From positions 1 through 64,000 of the forward strand of contig CAJCCO010000022.1 of assembly GCA_903960915.1 (NCBI GenBank): a DNA stretch of 64,000 nt, read 5' to 3'. The position numbers and the translations under genes are program-made. Each line of letters begins with the position of its first letter. Position 1 is the first letter of the stretch. The notes beneath the pieces are model-generated. The model worked only from the letters and a program-made list of their open reading frames with translations, did no database searches and was not told the origin of the DNA. The DNA is from an uncultured beta proteobacterium (GTDB lineage Bacteria; Pseudomonadota; Gammaproteobacteria; Burkholderiales; Burkholderiaceae_C). Below, in pieces: positions 49,664 to 59,892 of the stretch.

Positions 49664-50535
49664 GGCGCGGCTTGCCCGGGCGGCTGGGTCTTGAAGCGCT
49701 TGTGCACCCAGTAGTACTGGTCGGGCATGGCGTCAATATAGGTTTGCAGCTGCTGGTTCATGCGCGCTGTGTCGGCTAAGGCGTCGTCGGTCGGGAAGTC
49801 TTGCCAGGCGGGTTGAATTTCCACCGTGTAGCCCTGCGGCGTCAAGCGCGTGATGACCGGCACCACCTGGGCCCGGCCCAGCCTGGCAAAGCGCGACAAA
49901 GACGGCACGGTCGCTGCCGAAATGCCATAAAAAGGCACAAACACCGATTCACTCAGACCAAAACTCCTGTCGGGCAATAAATACAAGGGGTCGCCCTGGC
50001 GCAGGGTCGCCACCAGCGGCTTCACGCCGTCCTCGCGCAACAGCAGGCGCGCCTGCCCGAAGCGCTGGCGGCCCGCCAGAATCCAGGCGTCCAGCACGTG
50101 GTTGGACTGCGGCGTGTAGATGGTTTGGAAGTGGCGCGGCAGTTGTTGCGTCAGCGCCGTCCAGCCGGCATCCAGCCCGACAAAGTGCGGCGCAAAAATG
50201 ACCACCGGCTCACTGCCCTGCAAAGCGTCCAGGGCGCCAGTCAAGGTCAAGCGCTGGCGCACCAGATCGTCCGGACCGTGCCACAACCAGCCTCGGTCCA
50301 GCCAGGCCTGGGCAAAGTGAATAAAGGTCTGGCGGGCCAAAACCCGGATGTCCTGCTGCGACAGTTTTGGAAAGCACAAGCGCAAATTGATGAACACCAC
50401 GCGCTTGCGCGGCAGCACCAGCGCGTACAAGGCCCAGCCCAACAGCCAGCCCAATGTGCGGACCCAGGCCAGCGGCAAATGCGCCAAACGCTGCATCACC
50501 CAGACGCCGCAACGGCTCACCAACGCCTGGCTCAT
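49657..50535 (-). CDS. LpxL/HtrB-family acyltransferase (first)
   Basis: Lysophospholipid/lipid A acyltransferase family, 292 residues, likely adding a secondary acyl chain to lipid A. One N-terminal membrane helix (LGWLLGWALYALVLP), the catalytic H-x4-D as HFVGLD, and LLPDRSFG and VPVITRL blocks are seen. It overlaps the second acyltransferase gene upstream by four bases (ATGA). Which acyl position each enzyme serves cannot be told from sequence. Confidence 0.88.
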   Translation of the reverse strand: MSQALVSRCGVWVMQRLAHLPLAWVRTLGWLLGWALYALVLPRKRVVFINLRLCFPKLSQQDIRVLARQTFIHFAQAWLDRGWLWHGPDDLVRQRLTLTGALDALQGSEPVVIFAPHFVGLDAGWTALTQQLPRHFQTIYTPQSNHVLDAWILAGRQRFGQARLLLREDGVKPLVATLRQGDPLYLLPDRSFGLSESVFVPFYGISAATVPSLSRFARLGRAQVVPVITRLTPQGYTVEIQPAWQDFPTDDALADTARMNQQLQTYIDAMPDQYYWVHKRFKTQPPGQAAPY

Positions 50536-51362
50536 GCAGACTCCTGGCGCGGGTTTTTATAGCGCTCATAACCCCATAAATACTGCTGAGGACATTGAAG
50601 AATTAAACCTTCCAACGCAGCATTGATACTGGCCACCGATGCTTCAGTGTCCTCCCCCACCGCTACCGGCAAAGCTTGCACATGCACCCGGTAGCCCTGG
50701 CCCCGGGGCAAGCGCTCACCCCAAGCAATCAGCACCGTGGCCCCGGTTTGCTGCACCAAGCGCACCGCAAGCGTCATGGTGTAGGCGTCACGACCGAAGA
50801 AAGGCGCCCACAGGCCCATGCCCAAGGGCGGTACTTGGTCGGGCAAGAGCCCCAGCGACTGGCCCTGCTTCAAGGCCTTGATCATCTGGCGCACACCCGA
50901 CAAGGTGGTGGGCGCGGTCTTCAGGCCCGGCCGCACTCGGGCGGAGGCTACCAAAGCGCGCAACCAAGGCTGGCGGGGCGGCCGGTACAACACCGTCATG
51001 GGCTGTTGCGCGCCAAAGCGCTGTGCGTAGGCTTGGGCGGTGATTTCAAAACAACCCAGATGCGGCGTCAAAAACACCACGCCGTGCCCCTGGGACAGCG
51101 CCGCCTCCACGTGAGAGGCGCCATCCCACTGCAAAGGTACGGGCGCACCCACCCACAGGCGAGGCAATTCGGCCACCAGCTTGCCGCTCGCCCCCACGGC
51201 ACCCAGCCACAGGCGCCAACCCACGCCGGCTTGGCGGGCGTTGGCCAAAAACCGGCGGCGGTAGGTTTCTGACACCACGAAGACGAGCCAACCCAGGCTC
51301 CAGCCCAGCGCGTGGGCCATAACCAAGGGCAATTTGGCAAATAGTTTGAAGAGAAGGTGCAT
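50532..51362 (-). CDS. LpxL/HtrB-family acyltransferase (second)
   Basis: A second lipid A-type acyltransferase, 276 residues, paralogous to its neighbour. Catalytic H-x4-E is HLGCFE, with TVLYRPPRQPWLR, LLPDQVPPLGMGLWAPFFG and QYLWGYERYKNP as family blocks. The ATG at 51362 is preferred over a TTG one codon upstream; no clear Shine-Dalgarno is present. Its promoter shares the 185-base interval with metK. Confidence 0.88.
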   Translation of the reverse strand: MHLLFKLFAKLPLVMAHALGWSLGWLVFVVSETYRRRFLANARQAGVGWRLWLGAVGASGKLVAELPRLWVGAPVPLQWDGASHVEAALSQGHGVVFLTPHLGCFEITAQAYAQRFGAQQPMTVLYRPPRQPWLRALVASARVRPGLKTAPTTLSGVRQMIKALKQGQSLGLLPDQVPPLGMGLWAPFFGRDAYTMTLAVRLVQQTGATVLIAWGERLPRGQGYRVHVQALPVAVGEDTEASVASINAALEGLILQCPQQYLWGYERYKNPRQESA

Positions 51363-51382
51363 CAATCAGGTAAGATCCGCGC

Positions 51383-51516
51383 GTCGCTGAGTTATGAACT
51401 ACTTGCAGGGCGACCCACAAAGACCGGCTTTAGCGAGCCGCCATTGTGCCTTGTCAACTTTGACAACACTGCTAAAGCGTTCGCCAAAGCCTTAGGCCCC
51501 AGCAACGCGATTTTTT
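51383..51516 (+). promoter_or_regulatory. Structured leader of metK, candidate attenuator
   Basis: Several pairings can be drawn: GTCGC/GCGAC (51383-51387 with 51410-51414); CGGCT/AGCCG (51425-51429 with 51436-51440); TTGTCA/TGACAA (51451-51456 with 51461-51466). GCTTTAGC (51427-51434) is also fully complementary to GCTAAAGC (51471-51478), excluding the second hairpin. GCGTT (51477-51481) can pair with AACGC (51504-51508) ahead of six T (51511-51516), a weak terminator-like form that competes with the long-range pairing. It does not match the SAM or SAH riboswitch motifs I know. Confidence 0.35.
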
Positions 51517-51547
51517 AATTGTTAACTTGGTCACTGGAGCTTTAAAC

Positions 51548-52729
51548 ATGGCGAACGATTTTCTCTTTACCTCTGAATCCGTCTCTGAAGGACACCCCGA
51601 CAAGGTGGCCGATCAAATCTCTGATGCCATCCTGGACGCGATTTTCAAACAAGACCCCAAGTCCCGCGTAGCTGCCGAGACCTTGACCAACACCGGTCTG
51701 GTGGTGCTGGCCGGTGAAATCACCACCAACGCGCATGTGGACTACATCCAGGTGGCACGCGACACCATCAAACGCATTGGCTACGACAACACCGAGTACG
51801 GCATTGACTACAAGGGCTGCGCCGTGTTGGTGGCCTACGACAAACAAAGCAACGACATCGCCCAGGGCGTGGACCACGCCAGTGACGACCACCTCAACAC
51901 AGGCGCCGGCGACCAGGGCCTGATGTTTGGCTACGCCTGTGACGAAACCCCAGAGCTGATGCCCGCGCCGATTTACTACGCCCACCGCCTGATGGAGCGC
52001 CAGGCCCAGTTGCGCAAAGACGGCCGCCTGCCCTTCTTGCGTCCTGACGCCAAGAGCCAGGTCACTATGCGTTATGTCGACGGCAAGCCCCACTCCATCG
52101 ACACCGTGGTGCTGTCCACCCAGCACAGCCCGGACCAGTCTGAAACCCAAACCACGATGAAAGCCAGCTTCACTGAAGCCATCATCGAAGAATTGATCAA
52201 GCCCGTGCTGCCCAAGGAATGGCTGCAAAACACCCGTTACCTGGTGAACCCCACAGGCCGCTTTGTGATTGGCGGCCCCCAGGGCGATTGCGGCCTGACC
52301 GGGCGCAAGATCATTGTCGACACCTATGGCGGTGCCTGCCCCCACGGTGGTGGCGCCTTCTCCGGCAAAGACCCCTCCAAGGTGGACCGCTCGGCGGCCT
52401 ACGCCGCCCGTTATGTGGCCAAGAACGTGGTGGCTGCGGGTCTGGCCAAGCAGTGCCAGGTGCAGGTGGCTTACGCCATTGGCGTGGCCCAGCCCATGAA
52501 CATCACGGTCTACACCGAAGGCACCGGCGTCATGCCTGATGACAAGCTGTCTGCCCTGGTGGCCGAGCACTTTGACTTGCGTCCCAAAGGCATCATCCAG
52601 ATGCTGGACCTGCTGCGCCCGATCTACGAAAAGACCGCCGCTTACGGCCACTTTGGCCGCGAAGAGCCCGAGTTCACCTGGGAGCGCACCGACAAGGCGC
52701 AGGCGCTGCGGGCTGCTGCGGGTCTGTAA
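51548..52729 (+). CDS. metK: S-adenosylmethionine synthetase MetK
   Basis: Makes SAM from methionine and ATP, 393 residues. Signatures: [18 protein letters not shown] near the N terminus, [12 protein letters not shown], and the glycine-rich phosphate loop [19 protein letters not shown]. The ATG at 51548 has GGAG 8 bases upstream and gives the standard [15 protein letters not shown] start. Preceded by a leader with regulatory-looking structure. Confidence 0.98.
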   Translation: MANDFLFTSESVSEGHPDKVADQISDAILDAIFKQDPKSRVAAETLTNTGLVVLAGEITTNAHVDYIQVARDTIKRIGYDNTEYGIDYKGCAVLVAYDKQSNDIAQGVDHASDDHLNTGAGDQGLMFGYACDETPELMPAPIYYAHRLMERQAQLRKDGRLPFLRPDAKSQVTMRYVDGKPHSIDTVVLSTQHSPDQSETQTTMKASFTEAIIEELIKPVLPKEWLQNTRYLVNPTGRFVIGGPQGDCGLTGRKIIVDTYGGACPHGGGAFSGKDPSKVDRSAAYAARYVAKNVVAAGLAKQCQVQVAYAIGVAQPMNITVYTEGTGVMPDDKLSALVAEHFDLRPKGIIQMLDLLRPIYEKTAAYGHFGREEPEFTWERTDKAQALRAAAGL

Positions 52730-52740
52730 GGCGAATTCTG

Positions 52741-53331
52741 GTGCAACGCACAATCTTCAACACGCCTGGCGTCAACAGCCTGTTGCGCCTGCTTTCCATG
52801 GGGTTTCTGAAACTCGCGGGTTGGAAGATTGACGGGCGCCTGCCAGAAAACTGCCACAAAAGCGTGTTGATTGCTGCCCCCCACACCAGCAACTGGGACC
52901 TGCCCTACACCTTGATGGTGGCTTTTGTTTTGCGCATTGAAATCCACTGGATGGGCAAAGCGCAGATCTTCAGAGCCCCGTTTGGGGGCTTGATGCGCTG
53001 GCTGGGCGGCATAGCCGTGACGCGGGAAAAAGCCAGCAACCTGGTGGCCGCCTCCGTAGCGGCCCTGCAGTCGAGCGCGGGGCCCTTGCATTTGGTCGTA
53101 CCGCCAGAAGGCACGCGGGGCAAAACCAGCTACTGGAAAACTGGTTTTTATTACATCGCCTTAGGGGCTCAAGTGCCTATCGTGATGGCCTACATGGACT
53201 ACGAGCGAAAAATCAGCGGCCTAGGGCCGGTTTTTCTGCCGACCGGCAACGTGGAGGCCGACATGGCAGCCATCAAAGCCTTCTACGCACCCTTCAAGGG
53301 CAAGAACGCCGCCCAATTTGACGCCGGTTGA
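52741..53331 (+). CDS. PlsC-like 1-acylglycerol-3-phosphate acyltransferase family protein
   Basis: Phospholipid/glycerol acyltransferase domain protein, 196 residues. The catalytic H-x4-D is in APHTSNWDLPYT, and the glycerol-phosphate site is VVPPEGTRGKTSYWK. It is shorter than PlsC (about 240) and resembles the compact acyltransferases of this clan. Start is a GTG 11 bases after the metK stop, with AAGG upstream, so it is probably cotranscribed with metK. Confidence 0.85.
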   Translation: MQRTIFNTPGVNSLLRLLSMGFLKLAGWKIDGRLPENCHKSVLIAAPHTSNWDLPYTLMVAFVLRIEIHWMGKAQIFRAPFGGLMRWLGGIAVTREKASNLVAASVAALQSSAGPLHLVVPPEGTRGKTSYWKTGFYYIALGAQVPIVMAYMDYERKISGLGPVFLPTGNVEADMAAIKAFYAPFKGKNAAQFDAG

Positions 53332-53459
53332 GCCGTCTCAATGCCCCTGTTGGCCCTCTTGGCCAAGATGCGCATCAAACAATCGCCACGCTGTCATCAA
53401 TGACGCACGGCCTTGCGTCCTAGCGTCCTAGCCAAGAAGGCGACCTATATCATCGTGCC

Positions 53460-54260
53460 ATGCAAACCCTGACCGCGTTCTACCACCTGTTTCCCGCAGG
53501 CGCCAGGGTGGTGGCTCGCCAGGCCAGGAGTTGGTGGCACCTGCTGCAATTTGGGGCCATTGCCCTGGTGGTGGCGCTCACCCCTTCCACCTACGACCGA
53601 ACCAACCGGCTCACCCTGGCTCGGCTGGTTTATGCCAGCACCTGGCCGGTCTTGCCCTGGTTCACGGCGTTGAGCGCGCTGCTCAGCCTGGTGCTGATTC
53701 GCGTGGTGTTGGTCACCGCCCAAAGTTACGGGCTGTCGCAGTACGCACTGGAAATGGTGGTTCGCGTGCTGGTGCTGGAGCTCATCCCGCTGTCAGCCGC
53801 CCTGTTTGTGACGCTGCGCGCCGGTATGGTCTTCAATGCCGTCAGTTTGGCGCAGTACCCCAAGCACCCCGTGGCCACCCTGGTACGCCAGAACTTTGAA
53901 CCACTGCGTCGCCAGTGGGTGCCGGAGATTCTGGCCACCACCTTCACCGTGCTGGCGCTGGCCACCCTGAGCAGCCTGATTGCGCTGGTGCAGGCCTACC
54001 TGACGGTCTATGGCCTCTCGCCCTGGGGACTTCCGGACTACACGCGCACCGTGGGTCGCGTGTTTGACCTGAGCGTCACCCTGGGCTTCATGCTCAAAAC
54101 CCTGTTTTTCAGTCTTGCCGTCGCCGTGGTACCCATGGCCGCCAGCCTGGAAGCCTCGCACAAGCCCACCTCTCTGGAGACCGTGCAGCCCGGCGCTGCG
54201 CGCCTGTTTCTGGTTCTGTTGTTGATAGAGGCGGCGTCCCTGGCTGTCAAATACATCTGA
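53460..54260 (+). CDS. MlaE-family ABC transporter permease (second MCE system)
   Basis: A 266-residue membrane protein with five to six helices. Its centre VLELIPLSAALFVTLRAGMVFNAVSLAQYPKHPVATLV aligns by eye with MlaE ELGPVVTALLFAGRAGTS and its coupling region, though the EQ residues of the coupling helix are not preserved. It is divergent from the mlaE copy at 17284-18066. It heads a three-gene cluster with an MCE protein and a lipoprotein. No ATPase gene is adjacent, so a shared MlaF or a distant ATPase would be required. The 128-base gap upstream holds a TTGGCC/GGCCAA hairpin without T tract. Confidence 0.82.
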   Translation: MQTLTAFYHLFPAGARVVARQARSWWHLLQFGAIALVVALTPSTYDRTNRLTLARLVYASTWPVLPWFTALSALLSLVLIRVVLVTAQSYGLSQYALEMVVRVLVLELIPLSAALFVTLRAGMVFNAVSLAQYPKHPVATLVRQNFEPLRRQWVPEILATTFTVLALATLSSLIALVQAYLTVYGLSPWGLPDYTRTVGRVFDLSVTLGFMLKTLFFSLAVAVVPMAASLEASHKPTSLETVQPGAARLFLVLLLIEAASLAVKYI

Positions 54261-54277
54261 GTCCACCCCAAGACACC

Positions 54278-55213
54278 ATGCCAAACACCCACGAATCTCC
54301 GCCCTCCGTAGCCCACATAGAGGCCAAGGCCCTGCTCCTGATGGTGACCATTGCCGCTTTGCTACTTGGCTTTTTGCTCTATGTGATGTATGCCCGAGGC
54401 GTGTTCGAAAGCACCCAACGGCTGGTCCTGGTGGCTGATGATGCCGAAGGCCTGCTGGTGGGCTCGGACCTGACTTTTTCGGGCTTTCCGATTGGCCGGG
54501 TGCAGCGCATCGAGCTGTCGGCAGACGGCAAAGCCCGCTTGCTGATTGATGTGCCTAAAAAAGATGCCCGCTGGCTGCGCACCTCCAGCATTTTCACCAT
54601 GGAGCGCGGCATGGTGGGCGACACCCGGTTGCGCGCCTTCAGCGGCATTCTGAGCGACCCCCCGTTGCCTGAAAACGCCGAGCGCACCGTATTGCGGGGC
54701 GACACCACGGCTGAGATTCCACGCATTGTGGCCACCACGCGCGCCTTGCTGGAAAACCTGCAAGCCATGACCGACCCGAACTCCAGCATCAACAGCACCC
54801 TGGGGCACCTCAGCATCGTCACCAAGCGCCTGACCGGACGCTATGGCTTGCTCACCAGCCTGCTCGGCAGTGAAGCCAACGCGCAAAAAATAATCACCAC
54901 GCTTGACAACACCAACGCCCTGCTGGCCCGCGCTGACCAACTGGTTTTTGGCGCACAAGGAGTGATGAGCGAGTCCAAAGCCACGGTAGTGGAACTCACC
55001 GGACTATTGAGCGACGCCCGCGCCAGTCTGAAAAAAGTAGACGCCGTACTGGCCGAAGCCCAGGCGGCCAGCGCCAACGTGCGCGAAGCCACCAACGACT
55101 TGGGCGCCCTGCGTACCGAGGTCGAAAAAAGCCTGCGCAAGGCCACGCAACTGGTGGACGAGATCAACCGTAAATGGCCTTTTGCCCGCGACAGCGAGAT
55201 CAAGTTGCCATGA
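54278..55213 (+). CDS. MCE-family protein with long helical C terminus
   Basis: A 311-residue membrane-anchored MCE protein. One helix (about 13-37: LLLMVTIAALLLGFLLYVMYA) is followed by a single MCE domain (about 45-125; GLLVGSDLTFSGFPIGRVQRIEL), then about 170 residues dominated by predicted helix and heptad-like repeats (SLKKVDAVLAEAQAASANVR, LRTEVEKSLRKATQLVDEI). This differs from the short MlaD at 16760-17248 and resembles MCE proteins whose helices form a periplasmic tube. It starts 17 bases after the permease. Confidence 0.85.
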   Translation: MPNTHESPPSVAHIEAKALLLMVTIAALLLGFLLYVMYARGVFESTQRLVLVADDAEGLLVGSDLTFSGFPIGRVQRIELSADGKARLLIDVPKKDARWLRTSSIFTMERGMVGDTRLRAFSGILSDPPLPENAERTVLRGDTTAEIPRIVATTRALLENLQAMTDPNSSINSTLGHLSIVTKRLTGRYGLLTSLLGSEANAQKIITTLDNTNALLARADQLVFGAQGVMSESKATVVELTGLLSDARASLKKVDAVLAEAQAASANVREATNDLGALRTEVEKSLRKATQLVDEINRKWPFARDSEIKLP

Positions 55214-55872
55214 ACACCCTGCGCTCTGCCCTGACCTGCTGGATGACCGTGCTCTTGCTGATGGGCTGCAGCAGCCCACCCGTGCCGCCTGAATGGCAGT
55301 CCAACGCCCTGGCTTCGCTCAAGTCATTCACACAGGCTTATTTAACCGGCAACACCCGGCTGGCAGAACTGGATTTTGCGGCCGTGCGGCACGACATTGC
55401 CAGCACCGGCCGCTCTGACTTGAGTGCGCGCGCCGAGCTGGTCCGCTGTGCCGTGCGCAGCGCCAGTCTGGCGTTTGATGACTGCCCGGCCTACCAGGCC
55501 CTGGCCCTTGACGCCCAGCCCCCCGAGCGGGCCTATGCCGCCTTCTTGAGCGGCCAGTGGAGTGGGCTGGACAGCGCATTGCTGGCGCCACACTACCGCG
55601 CCGTGGTGCAGGCGGGGCCTGAAAAAACCGCCCTGTTGCAAGCCCTACCCGACCCGCTGGCCCGTTTGGTGGCCGCCTCGGTACTGCTGAAAAAAGGTTT
55701 GATTGGCCCCGCAGACATTCAAGTGGCGCTGGACACCGCCTCGGCCCAAGGTTGGCGCCGGCCTCTGCTGGCCTGGCTGGGGGTTCAACACCAGCGTGCC
55801 ACGGCCGCTGGAGACCTTGAGGCAGCCAGCGCCTTGCAACGGCGTATCGACTTGGTGCTCAGCGCGCTGTAG
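55210..55872 (+). CDS. Putative lipoprotein of the second MCE cluster
   Basis: A 220-residue protein with a lipoprotein signal peptide; the lipobox is LLMGC (Cys near 20), followed by SSPPVPPEW. The mature part is alpha-helical and Ala/Leu-rich with two Cys pairs-like positions (VRCAVRS, FDDCPAY). I do not recognise a family. The ATG overlaps the MCE gene stop (ATGA), tying it to the transporter, where it could be an outer-membrane partner in the way PqiC serves PqiAB. That role is inference from context. Confidence 0.78.
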   Translation: MNTLRSALTCWMTVLLLMGCSSPPVPPEWQSNALASLKSFTQAYLTGNTRLAELDFAAVRHDIASTGRSDLSARAELVRCAVRSASLAFDDCPAYQALALDAQPPERAYAAFLSGQWSGLDSALLAPHYRAVVQAGPEKTALLQALPDPLARLVAASVLLKKGLIGPADIQVALDTASAQGWRRPLLAWLGVQHQRATAAGDLEAASALQRRIDLVLSAL

Positions 55873-55893
55873 GACACAGACAGACCCAGCGGC

Positions 55894-57129
55894 TCAATGC
55901 GCGGCGTGCAGGGAACGCCCGAGGTCGGGCCAGCGTCGATGCACCACTAACCAAGCCACCAGCCCCACCAGACCAAACCCCAACGCACTAGCCGCCAACC
56001 ATTGGGTGGAATGCATCACCAAGGGCGCCAATACGCCAGCCACCAAGGCATTCACGGTGGCGGTGATGAAGGTCTGCAAGGAAGAAGCCATGCCCCGGCG
56101 CTCGGGGTGCAGATCCAACACCAGCAAGGTAATAGACGGTGTCATGACGGCCCAGCCCAGGGCCAGAAACGCAATTGGCCACAAGGCCCAGAAAGCCTCG
56201 GCCTTGAACAGCATGTTGGCCGCCAGGTTGATGCAGCCTGCCACCAGCAGTATCAAAAAACCCAGCCGTATCTGGCGCTTGGGTGTCAACTTGCCGGCAT
56301 TGCGTCCGCTGAGCCAGGCACCGGTCATGATGCCGCTGATGGTGAAAATAAACAGCCAGAAGAACTGCGTGGGCGCCAATGCCAGCAATTCGCCCAAAAA
56401 GGCCGGGGCCGACAACACATACAAGAACATGCCATTGAAGGGCACGCCACTGGCCACTGCCAAGAGCAAGAAGCGCGGGTCAGAACCCAGTTTCCAGTAC
56501 CCCCGCATCAGGTGCTTGACTTCAAACGGCTGGCGTTGTTCGGGCGCCAGGGTTTCGGGCAGCAGCTTGTAATTGGCCACCCACTGCGCCAGACCGACCA
56601 GAACCAAAAACCAGAAGATGCTGTGCCAGTTGAACCACACCAGCAGCCATCCGCCAATCAAGGGAGCAATGGCCGGCGCCACACCAAAAAATAGCGTGAT
56701 CTGGCTCATCACCCGCTGCGCCTGGCTGGGCGCGAACATGTCACGCACCACCGCCCGCGCCACCACAATGCCGGCCCCGGAGCTAATGCCCTGCAGGGCA
56801 CGAAAAAACACAAACTGCTCAATGGTTTGAGACAAGGCGCAACCCAAACTGGCCAAGGTGAAGGCCGCCAGGCCCCACAGCACCACCGGTCTGCGCCCCA
56901 CGCTGTCAGAAATGGCGCCATGAAACAGGCTCATGACCGCAAAACCCATCAAATATCCCGACAGGGTTTGCTGCATTTCTACCGGCGTGGCGCCCAAAGA
57001 ACCCGCAATGGCTGAAAAGGCCGGAATATAGGTATCGACCGAGAACGGGCCCAGCATGCCTAAGGTGGCCAGCAAAATGGACAGGGCCCAGAGCGGCGCC
57101 CGCCAAAGCAGTTTGGCGTTTGGATTCAC
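55894..57129 (-). CDS. Bcr/CflA-family multidrug efflux MFS transporter
   Basis: A 411-residue drug/H+ antiporter of the 12-helix DHA1 group. MLGPFSVDTYIPAFSAIAGSLG is the Bcr/CflA N-terminal signature and HGAISDSVGRRPVVLWGLAAF the loop 2-3 motif. A GTG at 57129 is chosen as start because AAAGGGG lies 5-11 bases upstream and the conserved region begins soon after; the frame is open 15 codons further. It begins 10 bases after the CopD-like gene's stop. Confidence 0.87.
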   Translation of the reverse strand: MNPNAKLLWRAPLWALSILLATLGMLGPFSVDTYIPAFSAIAGSLGATPVEMQQTLSGYLMGFAVMSLFHGAISDSVGRRPVVLWGLAAFTLASLGCALSQTIEQFVFFRALQGISSGAGIVVARAVVRDMFAPSQAQRVMSQITLFFGVAPAIAPLIGGWLLVWFNWHSIFWFLVLVGLAQWVANYKLLPETLAPEQRQPFEVKHLMRGYWKLGSDPRFLLLAVASGVPFNGMFLYVLSAPAFLGELLALAPTQFFWLFIFTISGIMTGAWLSGRNAGKLTPKRQIRLGFLILLVAGCINLAANMLFKAEAFWALWPIAFLALGWAVMTPSITLLVLDLHPERRGMASSLQTFITATVNALVAGVLAPLVMHSTQWLAASALGFGLVGLVAWLVVHRRWPDLGRSLHAAH

Positions 57130-57139
57130 CCCTGCCCCT

Positions 57140-57616
57140 TTAACGGGCCACGCCCATGAGGGTGAGCACCACAATCACCAGCCCCAGCAGCAGGTTAACC
57201 ATCACCCACAGGCGAATGCGCGCCAGCGCCGCTGCCGCCGCAGGCCAGGCCTCGGCCTGAACGTTGCGGCCCAAGCGGCCATACAGTCCCCAGCGGATAT
57301 GGCCAAAAATAGCCATCATCAGCAGCCCCAGGCTCGCCATCAGCGTCCAGGACAAGGGCATGCTGAACTTCACGCCCAAGGCCGCTGCTTCTGAGGCCAT
57401 GCGCGCCATCATCCAGACACCGCTGCCTAGCACCACGACGCAAGCCAGCAACACCGCCCGGAAAAAACGGCCCAAAACGTCGTGCATCAACCGCAAACGC
57501 ACTGGCGCCTCCAAAGCACCCAGCGCCGGCCGCAAAAAGAAGTGCACAAACACCATGCCACCCAGCCAAACAATCAGGGCCAAGAGGTGCAGGGTTTTGA
57601 GGCTGGCGTAAAGCAT
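57140..57616 (-). CDS. CopD-like integral membrane protein
   Basis: A 158-residue protein with four membrane helices. LKTLHLLALIVWLGGMVFVHFFLRPAL, with a conserved His in helix 1 and a second in helix 2, fits the CopD/DUF-type copper-resistance or heme-containing membrane family. Function is not established. The leader upstream of its ATG can fold into two small hairpins (GTTTCC/GGAAAC at 57624-57636 and ACGCT/AGCGT at 57643-57655), and no Shine-Dalgarno sequence is visible. Confidence 0.72.
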   Translation of the reverse strand: MLYASLKTLHLLALIVWLGGMVFVHFFLRPALGALEAPVRLRLMHDVLGRFFRAVLLACVVVLGSGVWMMARMASEAAALGVKFSMPLSWTLMASLGLLMMAIFGHIRWGLYGRLGRNVQAEAWPAAAAALARIRLWVMVNLLLGLVIVVLTLMGVAR

Positions 57617-57706
57617 GGTGGGGGTTTCCGGGAAACGTGAGGACGCTCAAAGCGTGAAAAAATGCGTAGGACATGATGCCACAGCAGCAGGTTTTACCCT
57701 GTCGCT

Positions 57707-57735
57707 CTTGAAAGTCCGGGAAATGGCATTATCAT
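57707..57735 (+). promoter_or_regulatory. groESL promoter with heat-shock-like -35
   Basis: CTTGAAA at 57707-57713 matches the sigma-32 -35 element and contains the sigma-70-like TTGAAA. TATCAT at 57730-57735 is spaced 16 bases from TTGAAA and could serve as a -10; a CCCCATNT sigma-32 -10 is not evident, so sigma-70 use is at least as likely. Confidence 0.5.
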
Positions 57736-57761
57736 TAGCACTCGTAAGAGTTGAGTGCTAA
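57735..57761 (+). promoter_or_regulatory. CIRCE operator (HrcA binding site)
   Basis: TTAGCACTC and GAGTGCTAA separated by exactly nine bases: a perfect CIRCE element. It overlaps the end of the predicted -10 and would place groESL under HrcA repression. No hrcA gene lies in the window. Confidence 0.97.
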
Positions 57762-57867
57762 CAAGCACATGTTCATTCCCGAACCAGTTCTTCAAGTTAA
57801 TCCGTTTCCCCTGCTTTTTAGGGGGAACGACTGATTTTCAACCTATGTTTCAAACCAAGGAGTCCTC

Positions 57868-58161
57868 ATGAAACTGCGTCCTCTCGCCGATCGGGTGATC
57901 GTCAAACGTGTCGAAAACGAAACCAAAACAGCCTCTGGCATTGTGATTCCTGACAGTGCTGCTGAAAAGCCTGATCAAGGCGAAGTCCTGGCCGTTGGCC
58001 CTGGCAAGAAAAATGACAAAGGTGATGTGATTGCCATGAACGTCAAGGTCGGTGACCGCGTTTTGTTCGGCAAATACAGCGGCCAGACCGTCAAGGTCGG
58101 CGGCGATGAGCTGTTGGTCATGAAAGAAGACGACCTGTTCGCAGTCGTTGAGTCCAAATAA
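57868..58161 (+). CDS. groES: Co-chaperonin GroES
   Basis: Ten-kilodalton heptameric lid of the GroEL chamber, 97 residues. [29 protein letters not shown] with the mobile loop (about 17-34) and [21 protein letters not shown] are canonical. AAGGAG precedes the ATG. Codon use and GC at third positions are less extreme than in neighbours, as is typical for very highly expressed genes here. groEL follows after 27 bases. Confidence 0.98.
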   Translation: MKLRPLADRVIVKRVENETKTASGIVIPDSAAEKPDQGEVLAVGPGKKNDKGDVIAMNVKVGDRVLFGKYSGQTVKVGGDELLVMKEDDLFAVVESK

Positions 58162-58185
58162 TTAACTAATCCTTTCGGAGAATAA

Positions 58186-59847
<1,662 letters not shown>

Positions 59848-59892
59848 TTGCCCGGCTGCTTTCAGAAGCCGCAAGGCTTTTGACGCAACCAC

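Noticed and set aside
51460-51465. TTGACA in the metK leader as a -35 element.
   Set aside because: No acceptable -10 hexamer occurs 16-18 bases downstream, and the bases are one arm of a TTGTCA/TGACAA hairpin.
53350-53366. TTGGCC-ctctt-GGCCAA hairpin after the PlsC-like gene as a terminator.
   Set aside because: No T tract follows on either strand within a useful distance.
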